Assembly (NCBI GenBank): GCA_903813345.2
Contig: CAIIXF020000008.1
Location: 34,498,867 to 34,562,866 of the forward strand
Direction of reading: 5' to 3'
Length of the DNA stretch: 64,000 nucleotides
Origin: Owenia fusiformis
Taxonomy: Eukaryota; Annelida; Polychaeta; Sabellida; Oweniidae
Both the position numbers and the translations under genes were made by a program. Positions 1 through 14,100 of this stretch are shown one piece after another. Positions within the stretch are counted from its first letter, which is position 1; the number at the start of each line of letters is the position of its first letter. The notes under the pieces are model-generated. The model saw nothing but the letters and a program-made list of their open reading frames with translations, made no database searches and was not told the DNA's origin.

Positions 1-529
1 GCATTGTACCTACCCCGTGACCTCCTTTTATGGTACATCCCCCCATCATCTAGCTAAGATTTGACACCAGGAAATATTGTATCTACGCTAAGCAATGTCA
101 GAAGATACATTATATTGTAGCAGGCATGGTTCTGATGATCAGAAGTGATGAAGAGATGTATTATTTTGGTTTATATCACAACCCAGTGAGGTGTGTATAA
201 ATGATTAACTTTCCTGTTATCTCAAAATCTGCTTGGAACTATACCATAGGATTCCTATGGGAATTCCTCAAAGAGAAAATTGTAGGGAATAAGGAATGGG
301 TACCATTTACACGATTTGAGAAATTATTGGCATACATTAAACCTATTTTAAAACAGCATTTATATGATCATAATCAATGATTCCTAGCCCTCTGAAGTTT
401 GAAAAATAAAAAACCTGGGTGTTAATCCATAGATAATCCTTGAAAAGAGAAATATCTTTTGGGGATTATATGGTGCAGTTTTATAGTCAATAAAATGGTT
501 TAAAGTGTATTGATGTTTTTAACCCGATT
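1..529. other. AT-rich sequence with no recognised gene
   Basis: I see no exon, RNA gene or clear repeat here. If PSME4 continues leftward this is intronic, but I could not find the next PSME4 segment on the minus strand. Confidence 0.4.
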
Positions 530-1735
530 CATTCTACAAACAACATGCGGTCCTTTGTTTGACAATCGAATCCTTTTTCCATAGCAACCATCAAACCTAT
601 AATCACCATAATCTTTTTCCAGTTACTTATGACATATACATGTGTAATTTTTAGTATGTTAAGACGAGGTGAGTGGCATAAATATTTGGGGATGAACAAA
701 ATGATAAAAAGTTAACTGATGCCTACATTGTGTAGAAATGTTGAACTATTAAGTAGGTTTGATCATACAGTTAAATGTCACACTCACTTTGGATTATAAA
801 GAAGGATGGGTCATATTGAAATCTAGAAAATCTAATTGAAACCCAATCATCATTTCATTTTAATGCATGCAGGACATACATATGCAGTTTTCTAAACCTT
901 AAAACAATGCTAATTTTGCAGCAGAATTCGCTAGGATAGTACTCTTTGTGAACCAGCCCCTCCCCTCCCAATATCTTCACAAGTTGTGACGATCAAATCC
1001 TGTTTAGAAACGATCATACCTATAATTACCAAGAATTTTTTCAATTACTGATTACATATTCATTTATCCTGTCTGAAAAATTGATGGTTATTCGCTGCAT
1101 TGTTGTAAAGTTATTAATCATTTTCAAGGTATCCCCTACTTTTGTCACGCGGGAGGGGTGGTGGTGACGAAGGAGGGGTTATAAATATTGAGGGGGATGA
1201 ACAAAATCATATAAACTGTTAACTGATACCAGAATCCTACATTCTGTTGAAATTGTGATAATACAGGCTATACAATTGAAGTTATATACTATTAAGTAGG
1301 CTTGATCACTCACTTAAATGCCACGCCCACTTTGGATTATTTAGAGGGGGTGGGTCATAGAAAAATTTTTTAAAAATATTTCTGATTGAGACTCAATCAT
1401 CATTCCAATTTTAATGCATGCAGGACATATATATGCAATTTTCTAAACCTTAGATCAATGCTATTTTTGCAGCATAACTTGCTTACATAGCATTTTTTCG
1501 TTAACGAGCCCCCCAAAATAGACACAAATTAGCAAATTTTGACAATCACATTCTGTTTCCATAACAACCATCATACCTATAGTCACCAATTTCTTACCAG
1601 TTATTAATGACATATATGTGCATATATTCTGAAAAAAATGTGGTTATTCATAATGATTTTGTAAAGTTATTAATTATTTTCTATGTACCCCCTACTTTTG
1701 TCATGTGGGGGGTATGAATATTGATTTTTTCCTAA
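530..1735. repeat. Degenerate tandem repeat, about 450-500 bp unit, 2.5 copies
   Basis: Three diverged copies start near 540, 985 and 1535. Shared landmarks in the same order include CTTTGGATTAT, AATGCATGCAGGACATA, GCAATTTTCTAAACCTTA, and a block about fast-diverging CATACCTATAATCACC. Copies 2 and 3 also share CCCCCTACTTTTGTCA-like sequence. The copies are too diverged for recent duplication. No coding potential is visible. Confidence 0.7.
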
Positions 1736-1862
1736 ACGCTGTAAAATTTTGCTTAATTATTGCCAAATTGTGGTGAGAATTACAAATTAGGATGTAACTA
1801 GTATGGTCCTCAAAATTCTACCTCCATACCGCAATTTAAGAGCTAGCCCATCACCTACTGTG

Positions 1863-4800
1863 TTTGTTAATACATGACCTAGAAATGAGGTAACCCAGTT
1901 ATTAGACTACAAAGTGCTCAATGTATGAACAATGTAAGATATATATCAATTGCCCATAGAAGTACATGACAACATTGTAGAGCTTCAATATATGGATCAG
2001 AGATTTGGTGTCATCCTCTGTGTTTGTTAATACATGACCTAGAAATGGGGAAACCCAGTTATTAGACCATTAAGTGCTCAACGTATGAACAATGTAAGAT
2101 ATATATCAATTGCCCATAGAAGTACATTACAACATTGTAGAGCTTCAATATATGGATCAGAGATTTGGTGTCATCCTCTGTGTTTGTTAATACATGACCT
2201 AGAAATGAGGTAACCCAGTTATTAGACCATTAAGTGCTCAATGTATGAACAATGTAAGATATATATCAATTGCCCATAGAAGTACATTACAACATTGTAG
2301 AGCTTCAATATATGGATCAGAGATTTGGTGTCATCCTCTGTGTTTGTTAATACATGACCTAGAAATGAGGTAACCCAGTTATTAGACTACAAAGTGCTCA
2401 ATGTATGAACAATGTAAGATATATATCAATTGCCCATAGAAGTACATGACAACATTGTAGAGCTTCAATATATGGATCAGAGATTTGGTGTCATCCTCTG
2501 TGTTTGTTAATACATGACCTAGAAATGGGGAAACCCAGTTATTAGACCATTAAGTGCTCAACGTATGAACAATGTAAGATATATATCAATTGCCCATAGA
2601 AGTACATGACAACATTGTAGAGCTTCAATATATGGATCAGAGATTTGGTGTCATCCTCTGTGTTTGTTAATACATGACCTAGAAATGAGGTAACCCAGTT
2701 ATTAGACCATTAAGTGCTCAATGTATGAACAATGTAAGATATATCAATTGCCCATAGAAGTACATGACAACATTGTAGAGCTTCAATATATGGATCAGAG
2801 ATTTGGTGTCATCCTCTGTGTTTGTTAATACATGACCTAGAAATGGGGAAACCCAGTTATTAGACTACAAAGTGCTCAATGTATGAACAATGTAAGATAT
2901 ATATCAATTGCCCATTGAAGTACATGACGACATTGTATAGCTTCAGTATGTGAATCAGAGATTTGGTGTCATCTTCTGTGTTTGTTAATACATGACCTAG
3001 AAATGAGGTAACCCAGTTATTAGACTACAAAGTGCTCAATGTATGAACAATGTAAGATATATATCAATTGCCCATTGAAGTACATGACAACATTGTATAG
3101 CTTCAATATATGGATCAGAGATTTGGTGTCATCTTCTGTGTTTGTTAAAACATGACCTAGAAATGGGGAAACCCAGTTATTAGACCACTAAGTGTTCAAT
3201 GTATGAACAATGTAAGATATATATCAATTGCCCATAGAAGTACATGACAACATTGTATAGCTTCAGTATGTGAATCAGAGATTTGGTGTCATCTTCTGTG
3301 TTTGTTAATACATGACCTAGAAATGAGGTAACCCAGTTATAAGATCACAAAGTGCTCAATGTATGAACAATGTAAGATATATATCAATTGCCCATAGAAG
3401 TACATGACAACATTGTATAGCTTCAGTATGTGAATCAGAGATTTGGTGTCATCTTCTGTGGTTGTTAATACATGACCTGGAAATGGGGAAACCCAGTTAT
3501 TAGACTACAAAGTGCTCAATGTATGAACAATGTAAGATATATATCAATTGCCCATTGAAGTACATGACAACATTGTATAGCTTCAATATATGGATCAGAG
3601 ATTTGGTGTCATCTTCTGTGTTTGTTAATACATGACCTAGAAATGAGGTAACCCAGTTATTAGACCACTAAGTGCTCAATGTATGAACAATGTAAGATAT
3701 ATATCAATTGCCCATAGAAGTACATGACAACATTGTATAGCTTCAATATATGGATCAGAGATTTGGTGTCATCTTCTGTGTTTGTTAATACATGACCTAG
3801 AAATGGGGAAACCCAGTTATTAGACCACAAAGTGCTCAATGTATGAACAATGTAAGATATATATCAATTGTCCATACATGTAGAAGTACATGACAACATT
3901 GTATAGCTTCAGTATGTGAATCAGAGATTTGGTGTCATCTTCTGTGGTTGTTAATACATGACCTGGAAATGGGGAAACCCAGTTATTAGACTACAAAGTG
4001 CTCAATGTATGAACAATGTAAGATATATATCAATTGCCCATTGAAGTACATGACGACATTGTATAGCTTCAGTATGTGAATCAGAGATTTGGTGTCATCT
4101 TCTGTGTTTGTTAATACATGACCTAGAAATGAGGTAACCCATTTAGTAGACTACAAAGTGCTCAATGTATGAACAATGTAAGATATATATCAATTGCCCA
4201 TAGAAGTACATGACAACATTGTATAGCTTCAATATATGGATCAGAGATTTGGTGTCATCCTCTGTGTTTGTTAATACATGACCTAGAAATGAGGTAACCC
4301 AGTTATTAGACCACTAAGTGCTCAATGTATGAACAATGTAAGATATATATCAATTGCCCATAGAAGTACATGACAACATTGTATAGCTTCAATATATGGA
4401 TCAGAGATTTGGTGTCATCCTCTGTGTTTGTTAATACATGACCTAGAAATGAGGTAACCCAGTTATTAGACTACAAAGTGCTCAATGTATGAACAATGTA
4501 AGATATATATCAATTGCCCATTGAAGTAAATGACGACATTGTATAGCTTCAGTATGTGAATCAGAGATTTGGTGTCATCTTCTGTGTTTGTTAATACATG
4601 ACCTAGAAATGAGGTAACCCATTTAGTAGACTACAAAGTGCTCAATGTATGAACAATGTAAGATATATATCAATTGCCCATAGAAGTACATGACAACATT
4701 GTATAGCTTCAATATATGGATCAGAGATTTGGTGTCATCCTCTGTGTTTGTTAAAACATGACCTAGAAATGGGGAAACCCAGTTATTAGACCACTAAGTG

Positions 4801-5147
4801 CTCAATGTATGAACAATGTAAGATATATATCAATTGCCCATAGAAGTACATGACAACATTGTATAGCTTCAATATATGGATCAGAGATTTGGTGTCATCT
4901 TCTGTGTTTGTTAATACATGACCTAGAAATGAGGTAACCCATTTAGTAGACTACAAAGTGCTCAATGTATGAACAATGTAAGATATATATCAATTGCCCA
5001 TTGAAGTACATGACAACATTGAATAGCTTCAATATATGGATCAGAGATTTTGTGTCATCTTCTGTGTTTGTTAATACATGACCTAGAAATGAGGTAACCC
5101 AGTTATTAGACTACAAAGTGCTCAATGTATGAACCATGTAAGATAAA
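1863..5147 (-). repeat. PSME4: 160-bp tandem array of a PSME4 exon with its acceptor, about 20 full copies
   Basis: The unit is 160 bp; 21 acceptor sites are countable, the leftmost in a broken copy. Read on the minus strand, each unit holds a branch-point-like TCTAATAAC, a short pyrimidine tract ending TTTCTAG, then an open 86-nt segment. The preceding PSME4 exon (ending at 5746) leaves one base, and joining it to this segment restores Ser and reads on into the motif EDDTKSL, which is conserved in PSME4 at this point. Exon-like segments are, for example, 1953-2038 and 4997-5082. All full copies stay open; the only length change in the segment is +6 nt in the copy ending near 3955. Groups of three units form a higher-order repeat (1861-2340 resembles 2341-2820). 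No GT donor follows the segment; the best candidate is a GC donor after GG (GGGCAATT). Confidence 0.85.
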
Positions 5148-8100
5148 GATGGCAGTTTTTCATTCTATCACGCTATGCTTCGTTCCAGTTTTTACTGTTT
5201 AACACTTTGATGCAGGAATTTTTTCATTTATTGAAAATTTTAATTCTTTACTAAAGCCTCAGTTTGGTATGCAAGCTAGTTCTCAGAAGCATAAACTTTG
5301 TACTAGCAATGTAAAATGGTTTGACATCTATAAATCAAAGCAACACTTCTAATGGGTGTTTCATGTCAATAAGACATGGGTGCAAAGCCTATAATGTTAA
5401 ATTTCTCTTAAATAGAAACACTCTTTTTACACCAAAAAGGCATTTATTCTCAAAATATTTCTCAAGATACCCAGAGTTGGCCAGACTCTGAATAGAACAG
5501 GGTGTCAAAAAAATATGTACTCCCCTCAACTTTAACATCCTTGCATAACTTTTTTGTCTGTATGATATCTGAACTGTTCTTTACCACATTAAAACTAGGC
5601 TTCATGGAGCAACTCTACAAGAAGTTTCAAATGACTAGCTCACCTTTGTGCACTTAAATGCACAAAAGTTCATACTCTTGAAATCAAGGGGGAGAACATA
5701 TTTATTTGACACCCTGTATAGTAATACCAAAAACAAGAGACTTACTTAGTAGCGGCTGCATGGTTTCCGCTATCCTACGACGTACATGTTTCCCCTGAGC
5801 AGTTAATTGTGATGTTCCTATATTACATATATGACTACACCTGCCTAGTGGTACCATGCTGTCAATGCTTAAACACAAGGAAAAGAAAATACACAATACG
5901 TAAGATGAAATTCGAACCAATCAATCAAGTTCATTTGCCTAGATGAAAAATTAAGTTTTGAACAAAATATTGTAATTGAATATTGTAATTAAATTCTTTA
6001 GATATCCAAAAGGATATCAAGCTGAATAGTATATTGTATTAAATGTATGTGATATTACTACTGAATAAAAAAAATCTTTTCCTGACACTGTTGCATATTT
6101 GAAAAATATTCATGAAAATTAATTGTATGTTGACAGAAATATGATATCAAGAACAATACGTACTTAGTAAATACACACTCTGTTGACTATATATGACACA
6201 TTTGCTTCTCAGATAAAAATACTTTTTTGAGGATCGTTTCTTATTTCATGAACATGTAAGTACTGTTGAAAGAAGTTGGATGACAAAAATAACAAAAACA
6301 TTTCATTCAGGATCATTTCATTCAGGATCATTTCATTGTTAAATCAGTCATAATGAAATACCAGGCTCTGAGATGTCTAATACAAAGTGTATACAGTTAA
6401 ACTTAACCCTTAAACGGTTGGGGGGGCAGATCTGCATGACTGTTGGTGTGATTCTCTATAGCCTAACTGTTTAATGGTTTAGATGTATAGGTTCTCTTTC
6501 TAGCATACATAGAGACTTACAGGTGTATAGCTTCTCCTTCTATCATGGGCAGTTCATTGCCAGCTCCTATTACAATGTTGAGTATTACTCCCAGCCTTGC
6601 TTTTAGATCATCCCTATAATAAACAACACATTTGTCATATTTAGCAATGGGTACAACTACCTACTATTAATAACTCTTGAAAAATAGAATGCCTATTTTT
6701 AATGTTATAGATCATCAATTTATAAATATCTTATGTCACTGGGAACTAATCAATCTGAAAACTTTTAAAAAGAATGGGAAATGTTACATATCAACTTATC
6801 AATAACTCATGCATATCACTCCACCAATAAAGATGAACTTATATCAAATCAGCTATATCAATCAACTCACCACAACAGATCAACTCACCACAATAGATCA
6901 ACTCACCACAATAGATCAACTCAGCACAATAGATCAACTCAGCACAATAGATCAACTCACCACAATATATCAACTCAGCACAATATATCAACTCACCACA
7001 ATAGATCAACTCAGCACAATAGATCAACTCACCACAATTGATCAACTCACCACAATAGATCAACTCAGCACAATAGATCAACTCACCACAATAGATCAAC
7101 TCAGCACAAAAGTTTAACTCACCACAATAGATCAACTCAGCACAATTGATCAACTCACCACAATAGATCAACTCAGTACAATTGATCAACTCACCACAAC
7201 AGATCAACTCAGCACAATTGATCAACTCACGACAATAGATCAACTCACCACAATAGATCAACTCAGCGCAATTGATCAACTCAGCACAATAGATCAACTT
7301 ACCACAATAGATCAACTCAGCACAATTGATCAACTCACCACAATAGATCAACTCAGCACAATTGATCAACTCACCACAATTGATCAACTCAACACAATAT
7401 ATCAACTCACCACAACTGATCAACTCAACACAACAGATCAACTAATGACAATATATCAACTCAACACAATAGATCAAGTCACCACAATTGATCAACTCAC
7501 CACAACAGATCAACTCACCACAATATATCAACTCACCACGACTGATCAACTCAACGCAACAGATCAACTCACCACAACAGATCAACTCACCACAATATAT
7601 GAACTCACCACAACTGATCAACTCAACACAACAGATCAACTCATCACAATATATCAACTCAACACAATAGATCAACTCACCACAATTGATCAACTCACCA
7701 CAACAGATCAACTCACCACAACAGATCAACTCACCACAATAGACCAACTCACCAATTTCAATCAAATCACTTCTATGAATCAAATAGCCAATATCAATTC
7801 ACTATTATTAATTCATTAACTCACCTTGATAAAGGTTCACCTGCAACGAAACTGTCCATCACCTGTAGTTCGGGGACAAGAATAGCATCTATAAGTTCCT
7901 GTACAAACTTTAGTTCACTGTCACTAGGTGTGTGCCAGACCATCTTCAAGTCATGGATGTCTGCAGATTTGCCCCAATCCTGATTTGAGAAAGTGAATAT
8001 CAGAAAAACGCAAACAAACATTGTTTTCTGTTTTAAGATTTGGCATTTGTGAATTATTAATTTTACTGTAAGAATTGCTATTTTAACCACTATATCCCGA

Positions 8101-11100
8101 CTTTTCTGTCTTGTTATTTTATGTTTATTAATATCAGGAAATACCATGTTCCCGGGGGGTTCACTATATATAAACCTTGACGGGGATCCTCGGCGCATGT
8201 GGGGTACCTTTTTCAACGTTTGGTATGGCAATGGACCCATATTTTAGGATTTGGTATGGGAATGCCCGGAAATTTTTGACTTCTGAGGTATGGCAATGGT
8301 GGGACTTTTGCTCTTCTGGTATGAGAATGGTCGTTGTAGATACGTTACCTAACATTCGTGGTATGGCATTGGTCCAGTAGTTGCAAATTTGAAGTTGTTT
8401 TGGATCGTTTCCCGAAGTATCTTCTTTAAGGTATGGCATTGGTCCCATATTTGGACATTTGGTATGGCATTGGTTCTACATTTTGACAATTGGTATGGCA
8501 TTGGTCCCATAATTGGACATTTGGTATGGCATTGGTCCTATATTTGGACATTTGGTATGGCCTTTGGGCATTATTTTGGTTGGTATGGGAACATATTGAA
8601 ATTTGACAGATTGGTATGGGAACATATTGATATTTGAGGCTTCAGCCTAGGACCCCCGTCGAATTTTATATACAGTGAACCCCCCGGGACCATGTTTAAA
8701 TGAACTAGAATTTATTTGTAAAGCTAGACAGTGAAGACCATAATCTTTTCAACAATTGACCATTTAAGTATCTAAGTTTTGTTACCCTGATTGGCAAATA
8801 ATCCTTGAACGGTTGTGAGAAATCTTCAGGTATGCTCCTAAAGTCCAATGGATAGATCATCGTTAGCGCCTTAAGGAGGTGTTGCAGTAAAACATGTGAG
8901 AGCTCATAGCCCTGTTTACAGGTAAGGTGGATGGTTCTTTGTAAAACCACCTTAATGTCTTCCTTATATGGTAATATATCTGTCCCATTGCACCTTAGTA
9001 CCTGCAAATAATTGAAAACTTTTAAAAATATGTCAGTGTTAAAGAGTAAACACGCACAATGATTTTTACATCAATGCGTTACTAAAGAGCTCACAACACC
9101 CAATTATTTCACTAAAGTTACGAGAAATTATGAAAAATGAATCACACACAGACATATTTACTATTATGCCAAAGATAAAATTCAAAGGAATATTGCTGAA
9201 GATAACTAATGCTGAAGATTTTCAGGAAAAACAATCTGAATGTGCAGTACTCATTTGAACTGACATTTAAACGTCATCCTCCAAATGCAGGGTTCAAGAC
9301 CTCATCCATTAGGTTCCTTCCTTGCGTTCTGGAGGCCTGTGTTCGGAGGATGTTAAACCTATATACTCTTCCATGTTTGTTAATGGAGATATATCCCTCG
9401 GGAATAATCCTATAGCCAAAACCTCCCAGTACATAAACCCTATATATCTGAAACCTTCAACTACCTAACCCTCATATATCCCTCAGTATAAAACCTATAT
9501 CCAAAATCATCTTTCCAGTACCCTTATATGCTCTTCTAGTTTCTAAAAAACAGAGCTTCATATTTCTTCCATTCTCTCACCTCTGACAGCATTTGCATGT
9601 TCCAGAGTAGCTCATCATCTAAATGCTCCTCTTTCTGGACATCTGCATTCTCCGTCAACTGTTTAATAACTCTGGCACAGTGAGGTATAAACAGCTTCAA
9701 GGCTTCTGGAGGGTTTGTCTTAGCTGCAGCACGACACATATCTGCACACAGTCGACCTGACACCTTTAGTTCAAATACTGTACTACTGGCAAACCGGAAC
9801 AGTTTGTTCAGTGCAACCTAGAATATGAGAGTTCAAAAATGTTTGTTCAAGAATGGAGGCCTGATTGCGCTTTAATAGACAATTTTAGCAAGTTGTGCTA
9901 AAGAACAACATATTTGGAATATTACAGAATATAGATATTTTACCAAGCCCCAAATAAAGCTCAAATCAGATGCAGTGTATGGAAATAAATGAAGTGAGTT
10001 CAAAAGATGTCAAAGTTTTAAAATAAATTGTGAAGTAGTTTTGCAGACTCAAATTTTAACATTTGACTTCAAAATCAGCCTCATCTGTATATACCCTAAA
10101 GTTATTCCTGAAAACATATTTGAACTTTTAAGAAAATCAATTATTTAAATTTTGGACCATTAGAAGGTACAATAAACCTAGAACCTTGGTATGGGATAAA
10201 TCTGTTATGTATGGTTATTTAGTAACACATATTTCCCATACAATTATATTGAGGTATGACATTCTGCTATTGAACTTGACTGGGTCTAGTTTTACCCTAT
10301 TATCACCCATATATTTACTTTTGAAATTCCCTGGGGATTTTGTAATTTGAGACATATCCTATAGGAGAATTTGGGAGATGCCCTGTGTGTTTAATGGAGG
10401 GAATATGGTATATGAATGTAGTAATCAATTCAAAAAACATGAATTCTCCATGGTATAGAACAGGAGCATTGATTTACAAGTGTTCAGCTCTAGGACTTAA
10501 ATTTTGTGATATCACACTTTTGAAAAATGATTTTTTAACTTTATATTGATAAATTATTTTGATGAACTCAGTTATGACATTTTAACATATTTTTGATAAA
10601 AGGCAGAAATGTATTCTCTAAAAGAAAACTGAAACTCTCAATGGGTAACGTTGCTTTACTTTAACCTTTAGTTGCGTTAGATGAATCAATGAATAACTCC
10701 GCTTTTTATACATTCTGTTTATATTTGTAAAGGATATTTACATTAGCATTGAAACAGCAGTATTCATAAGGAGCAGTATACAAGTTTTTTTGAGTTTTTT
10801 AAGCTGTGTCAGGCTTAACCTCCAAGTCTATGACTTAAGTTTTAATGTACTAAAATTTTAATATTGAATATAAGCCGTGTCTCACTTGAAACACATTCAC
10901 ATCTACAGGAACAGAGGAAACTGATGGAACTAGGATGTGAGTGTAATCAAAGAAATTTAGAAGAAGTTGTTTAAAGGACATAAAAATGATCCATTCAGGG
11001 CATCTTTTGGGTCACATATAACTGGCAGTTCTAAACAGACACAAGAAAAACCTTTTACGTTCATCTAGAACAACTCAACTTGGCTAGAGTCCACATGCTG

Positions 11101-14100
11101 TCTACAAATAAAAGGTAACTGATTTAGAACACATTATTACTTTTAATGGAATAGCAAATTTGCTTATCTGAGATAAAATTACCAGATTTTCTGGCATGTT
11201 TCAATGGCACATTTGGTGATTTAATGAAAGAAGGGCATGTTCCACTTCATAATAAATGCCCCTAGTTGCTATTTTGAAGGTTAACCTGAATAAGTGGAAC
11301 GCCCCTGATTTTGCTAAAAGAATTAAACTTTTCAAACTAGACAACAGCAACGCCAAAGCGTAGCAAATCCCATCGAACAGCCATGGCTGGCATTTTTACA
11401 AACAAAGTATATAGCAAAAATTACAGCCATTTTTCAAAATGGCCACCCTCTACCAAAAGTGTCATTAGACAGTGTGCCGTGCTTATAGTATTCACATACC
11501 AAATATGAACAAAATCGCTCCACTACTTTTGAGTTACAACAAAAATCGTAAAATAGCGAGTAAAGGCCGCCATTTTTCAAGATGGCTACCATGTGCTTCT
11601 TTCATATCTACATTTCTAGCCAACAGTATTTGAGTTATTGCCCGGACGTATGGACGGACGGACGGACGGACGGATGGACAGACGGATGAACAGAGGCGTT
11701 CTCTATATCCCTCCGAATTTCGTTTGATGGAATAAAAATTGAGGGGGGTTCCAAAATCTTAACAATATTATTACTTCGGGTACCAGTAATTATTGAAGAA
11801 ACAATCACATCCATGACATTAACACTATTTTCTCAGAATTATTAGTACTCTGAACAGTTTTGAGACAACCCTGTACTTTAACACAAGTTGCAAGTGTCAT
11901 CTTATCACAATGTCATACTTGTATCTATTTTTGAAAAAAAGATGATTTTATTGAATATATCTACCAAGGACTTGTCTGTCACTAATGAGGTATTGTTATT
12001 TTCTTATAGATAACACAGCCACTGACAAATTGAGAAAAACATGGCATCTGCAAGTCCCCAAACGGTTTTAGTTGATGATTACAAAGAACTTTTGATCTGT
12101 ATTATCTGCTTCGGGACATTGAATGATCCTAAATCGATATCTTGTGGACATTCCTTTTGTAAGGGATGTATTGGGAAATGGATGGGAGAACATAAAGCAA
12201 AAGGGAATGATCGATATCCATGCCCTGTATGCAATAAGCAACTCGAAATTCCAAAGAATGGTGCTGATGCATATGGCACAAACATAACTATCAAGTCTAT
12301 GGTTGAGATCTTGGAGAACCAGCTGACCAAAGGACACAATCAGAATGTCAACTGTGATATTTGCATTCAAGAGGGTGAAGCTGTACCTGCCATGTCCCGT
12401 TGTGTCGAGTGTGCCGAACACATGTGCAAGCCTTGCAATAAAGCCCATCGAAGATCGAGAGCAACCCAATCCCACACAATCTATGACTTGACTGGAGATG
12501 CCGAGAAGGATGCTAGAGCTGCCCTGAATAATTATGTAAAGCGCAACATAGAATGTCCAAAGCATCCCAATCAGCCTCTCAGATTCTTTTGCAAGCAAGA
12601 TAAAGCTGTTATTTGCAGGGACTGTTCAATCACAGAACATCCTGGTCACAACTGTCAAGCCATTGAAGAAGCAGCAAAAGGAGAAGAACACAACATAGCT
12701 GCATTACTTGGTTTAGCCACTCAGAGGAAAGAAATATTTGATAAATTCATCCAATCAGCCCATGATTCCATTCAATCATGTGAGAGAAACACACAAGCTG
12801 TACTCCGAGACATAGATGCCGATCATGCTGCTAAGAAGAAACAATTGGATGAACATTTTGATAAGCTCAGAAATAAAGCCAAAGCTGTTGCTTATAAGAA
12901 AAAGAAGAAGATCCAAGCAAACCAGGACCAGTTCCAACTAAACAAAGGGATAACTGAGAGTACATTGCTTCAGTTGAATCATCTCAGAAAATATAACCAT
13001 CCTGTAGATGTCCTCAACTACAGTGCTAATGTACTTAAGAAATTGGAAGAATGGTCCACTTTGCCTGAAGAGAATGTTGTACCTCTTGACCCCTACAAAT
13101 ATCAACCTGGCATCCTTGATACATCTAATTTGGGGAAGAAGCTGAAGGTTCCAAAGTACCGTGATCCTAAGATATCCAGAAAGGTACATCTACCTGACAA
13201 GAACCCAGGAGTAACATTCATATGGGGTATCACAAGAGGATTTAACAACAACATTGTTGTATCTCATGGTGACAAAGGTCTTGCAACTTATACTGCTGAT
13301 TCCTTTACCCTGCAGCATAAAGCCCAGGGTCACTTCTGGGATGTGTGTTGTATTCAGTCTCAATGTTATGCAGCTGTTGATCGCAACAACAAATGCATAG
13401 CAGTATTTGATCACAAGCTGGAGCATCAGAGGAATATTGGGAAGTTTCAAGATCCCATTGGATTATGTGAGACAGCAGATGGTAAACTACTGGTTGTTGA
13501 TTATGGTGCCAAGTGTGTCTACCTTATTGACTGTAATGATGGGAATGTATTGGCTACTATTGGTGAAGGAAAGCTCACATTCTCTCGCTATGTAACAATA
13601 AATCACAAAGGTATCATATTTGTGTCTGATACTTGGGGAGATTGTGTGAAGAGGTTCACCATGCAAGGTGAAGAGGTACCAGGTGCATATGGCTCCAATG
13701 GTGCAGGAAAAGGTCAGTTGAATGATCCATTGGGAGTCTGCATTGACGCTCAGGACAATCTCATCATTGCTGATCATAAAAACCACAGAGTTCACATGGT
13801 AGACCCTAATGGGACATTCATCAAGTACTTGTTGGAGGCTGAGGATGGTGTGAAGTACCCCCAATGTGTTGCCATTGATCAACAAGGTGATCTCATTGTG
13901 GGGTCATTAAATGGAGATCTAGCCATCATCAAGTACATTGAGTAGAGGAACTACACAGTGAAACATGGACATGACCAATGCATTGATATATGGACTATGA
14001 TACATAGACTGTCATTCTGAACATATGTAACATATTGTGGAACATAAACTTCAAGCTTTGAATACATTATCAACTATCAAATCATGAAAATGAATACATT

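Noticed and set aside
1863-5147. 160-bp array as a centromeric or nucleosome-phasing satellite
   Set aside because: The unit contains a coding exon in frame with PSME4 and its acceptor, and the locus is inside a gene; exon amplification explains more.
6781-7819. Open frames of 86-200 aa on both strands
   Set aside because: They are translations of the 18-bp minisatellite (STHHNR, DQLTTI, LIYCGE repeats).
12068-13885. Minus-strand frames under the first TRIM gene
   Set aside because: They are shadows of the 634-aa coding sequence.
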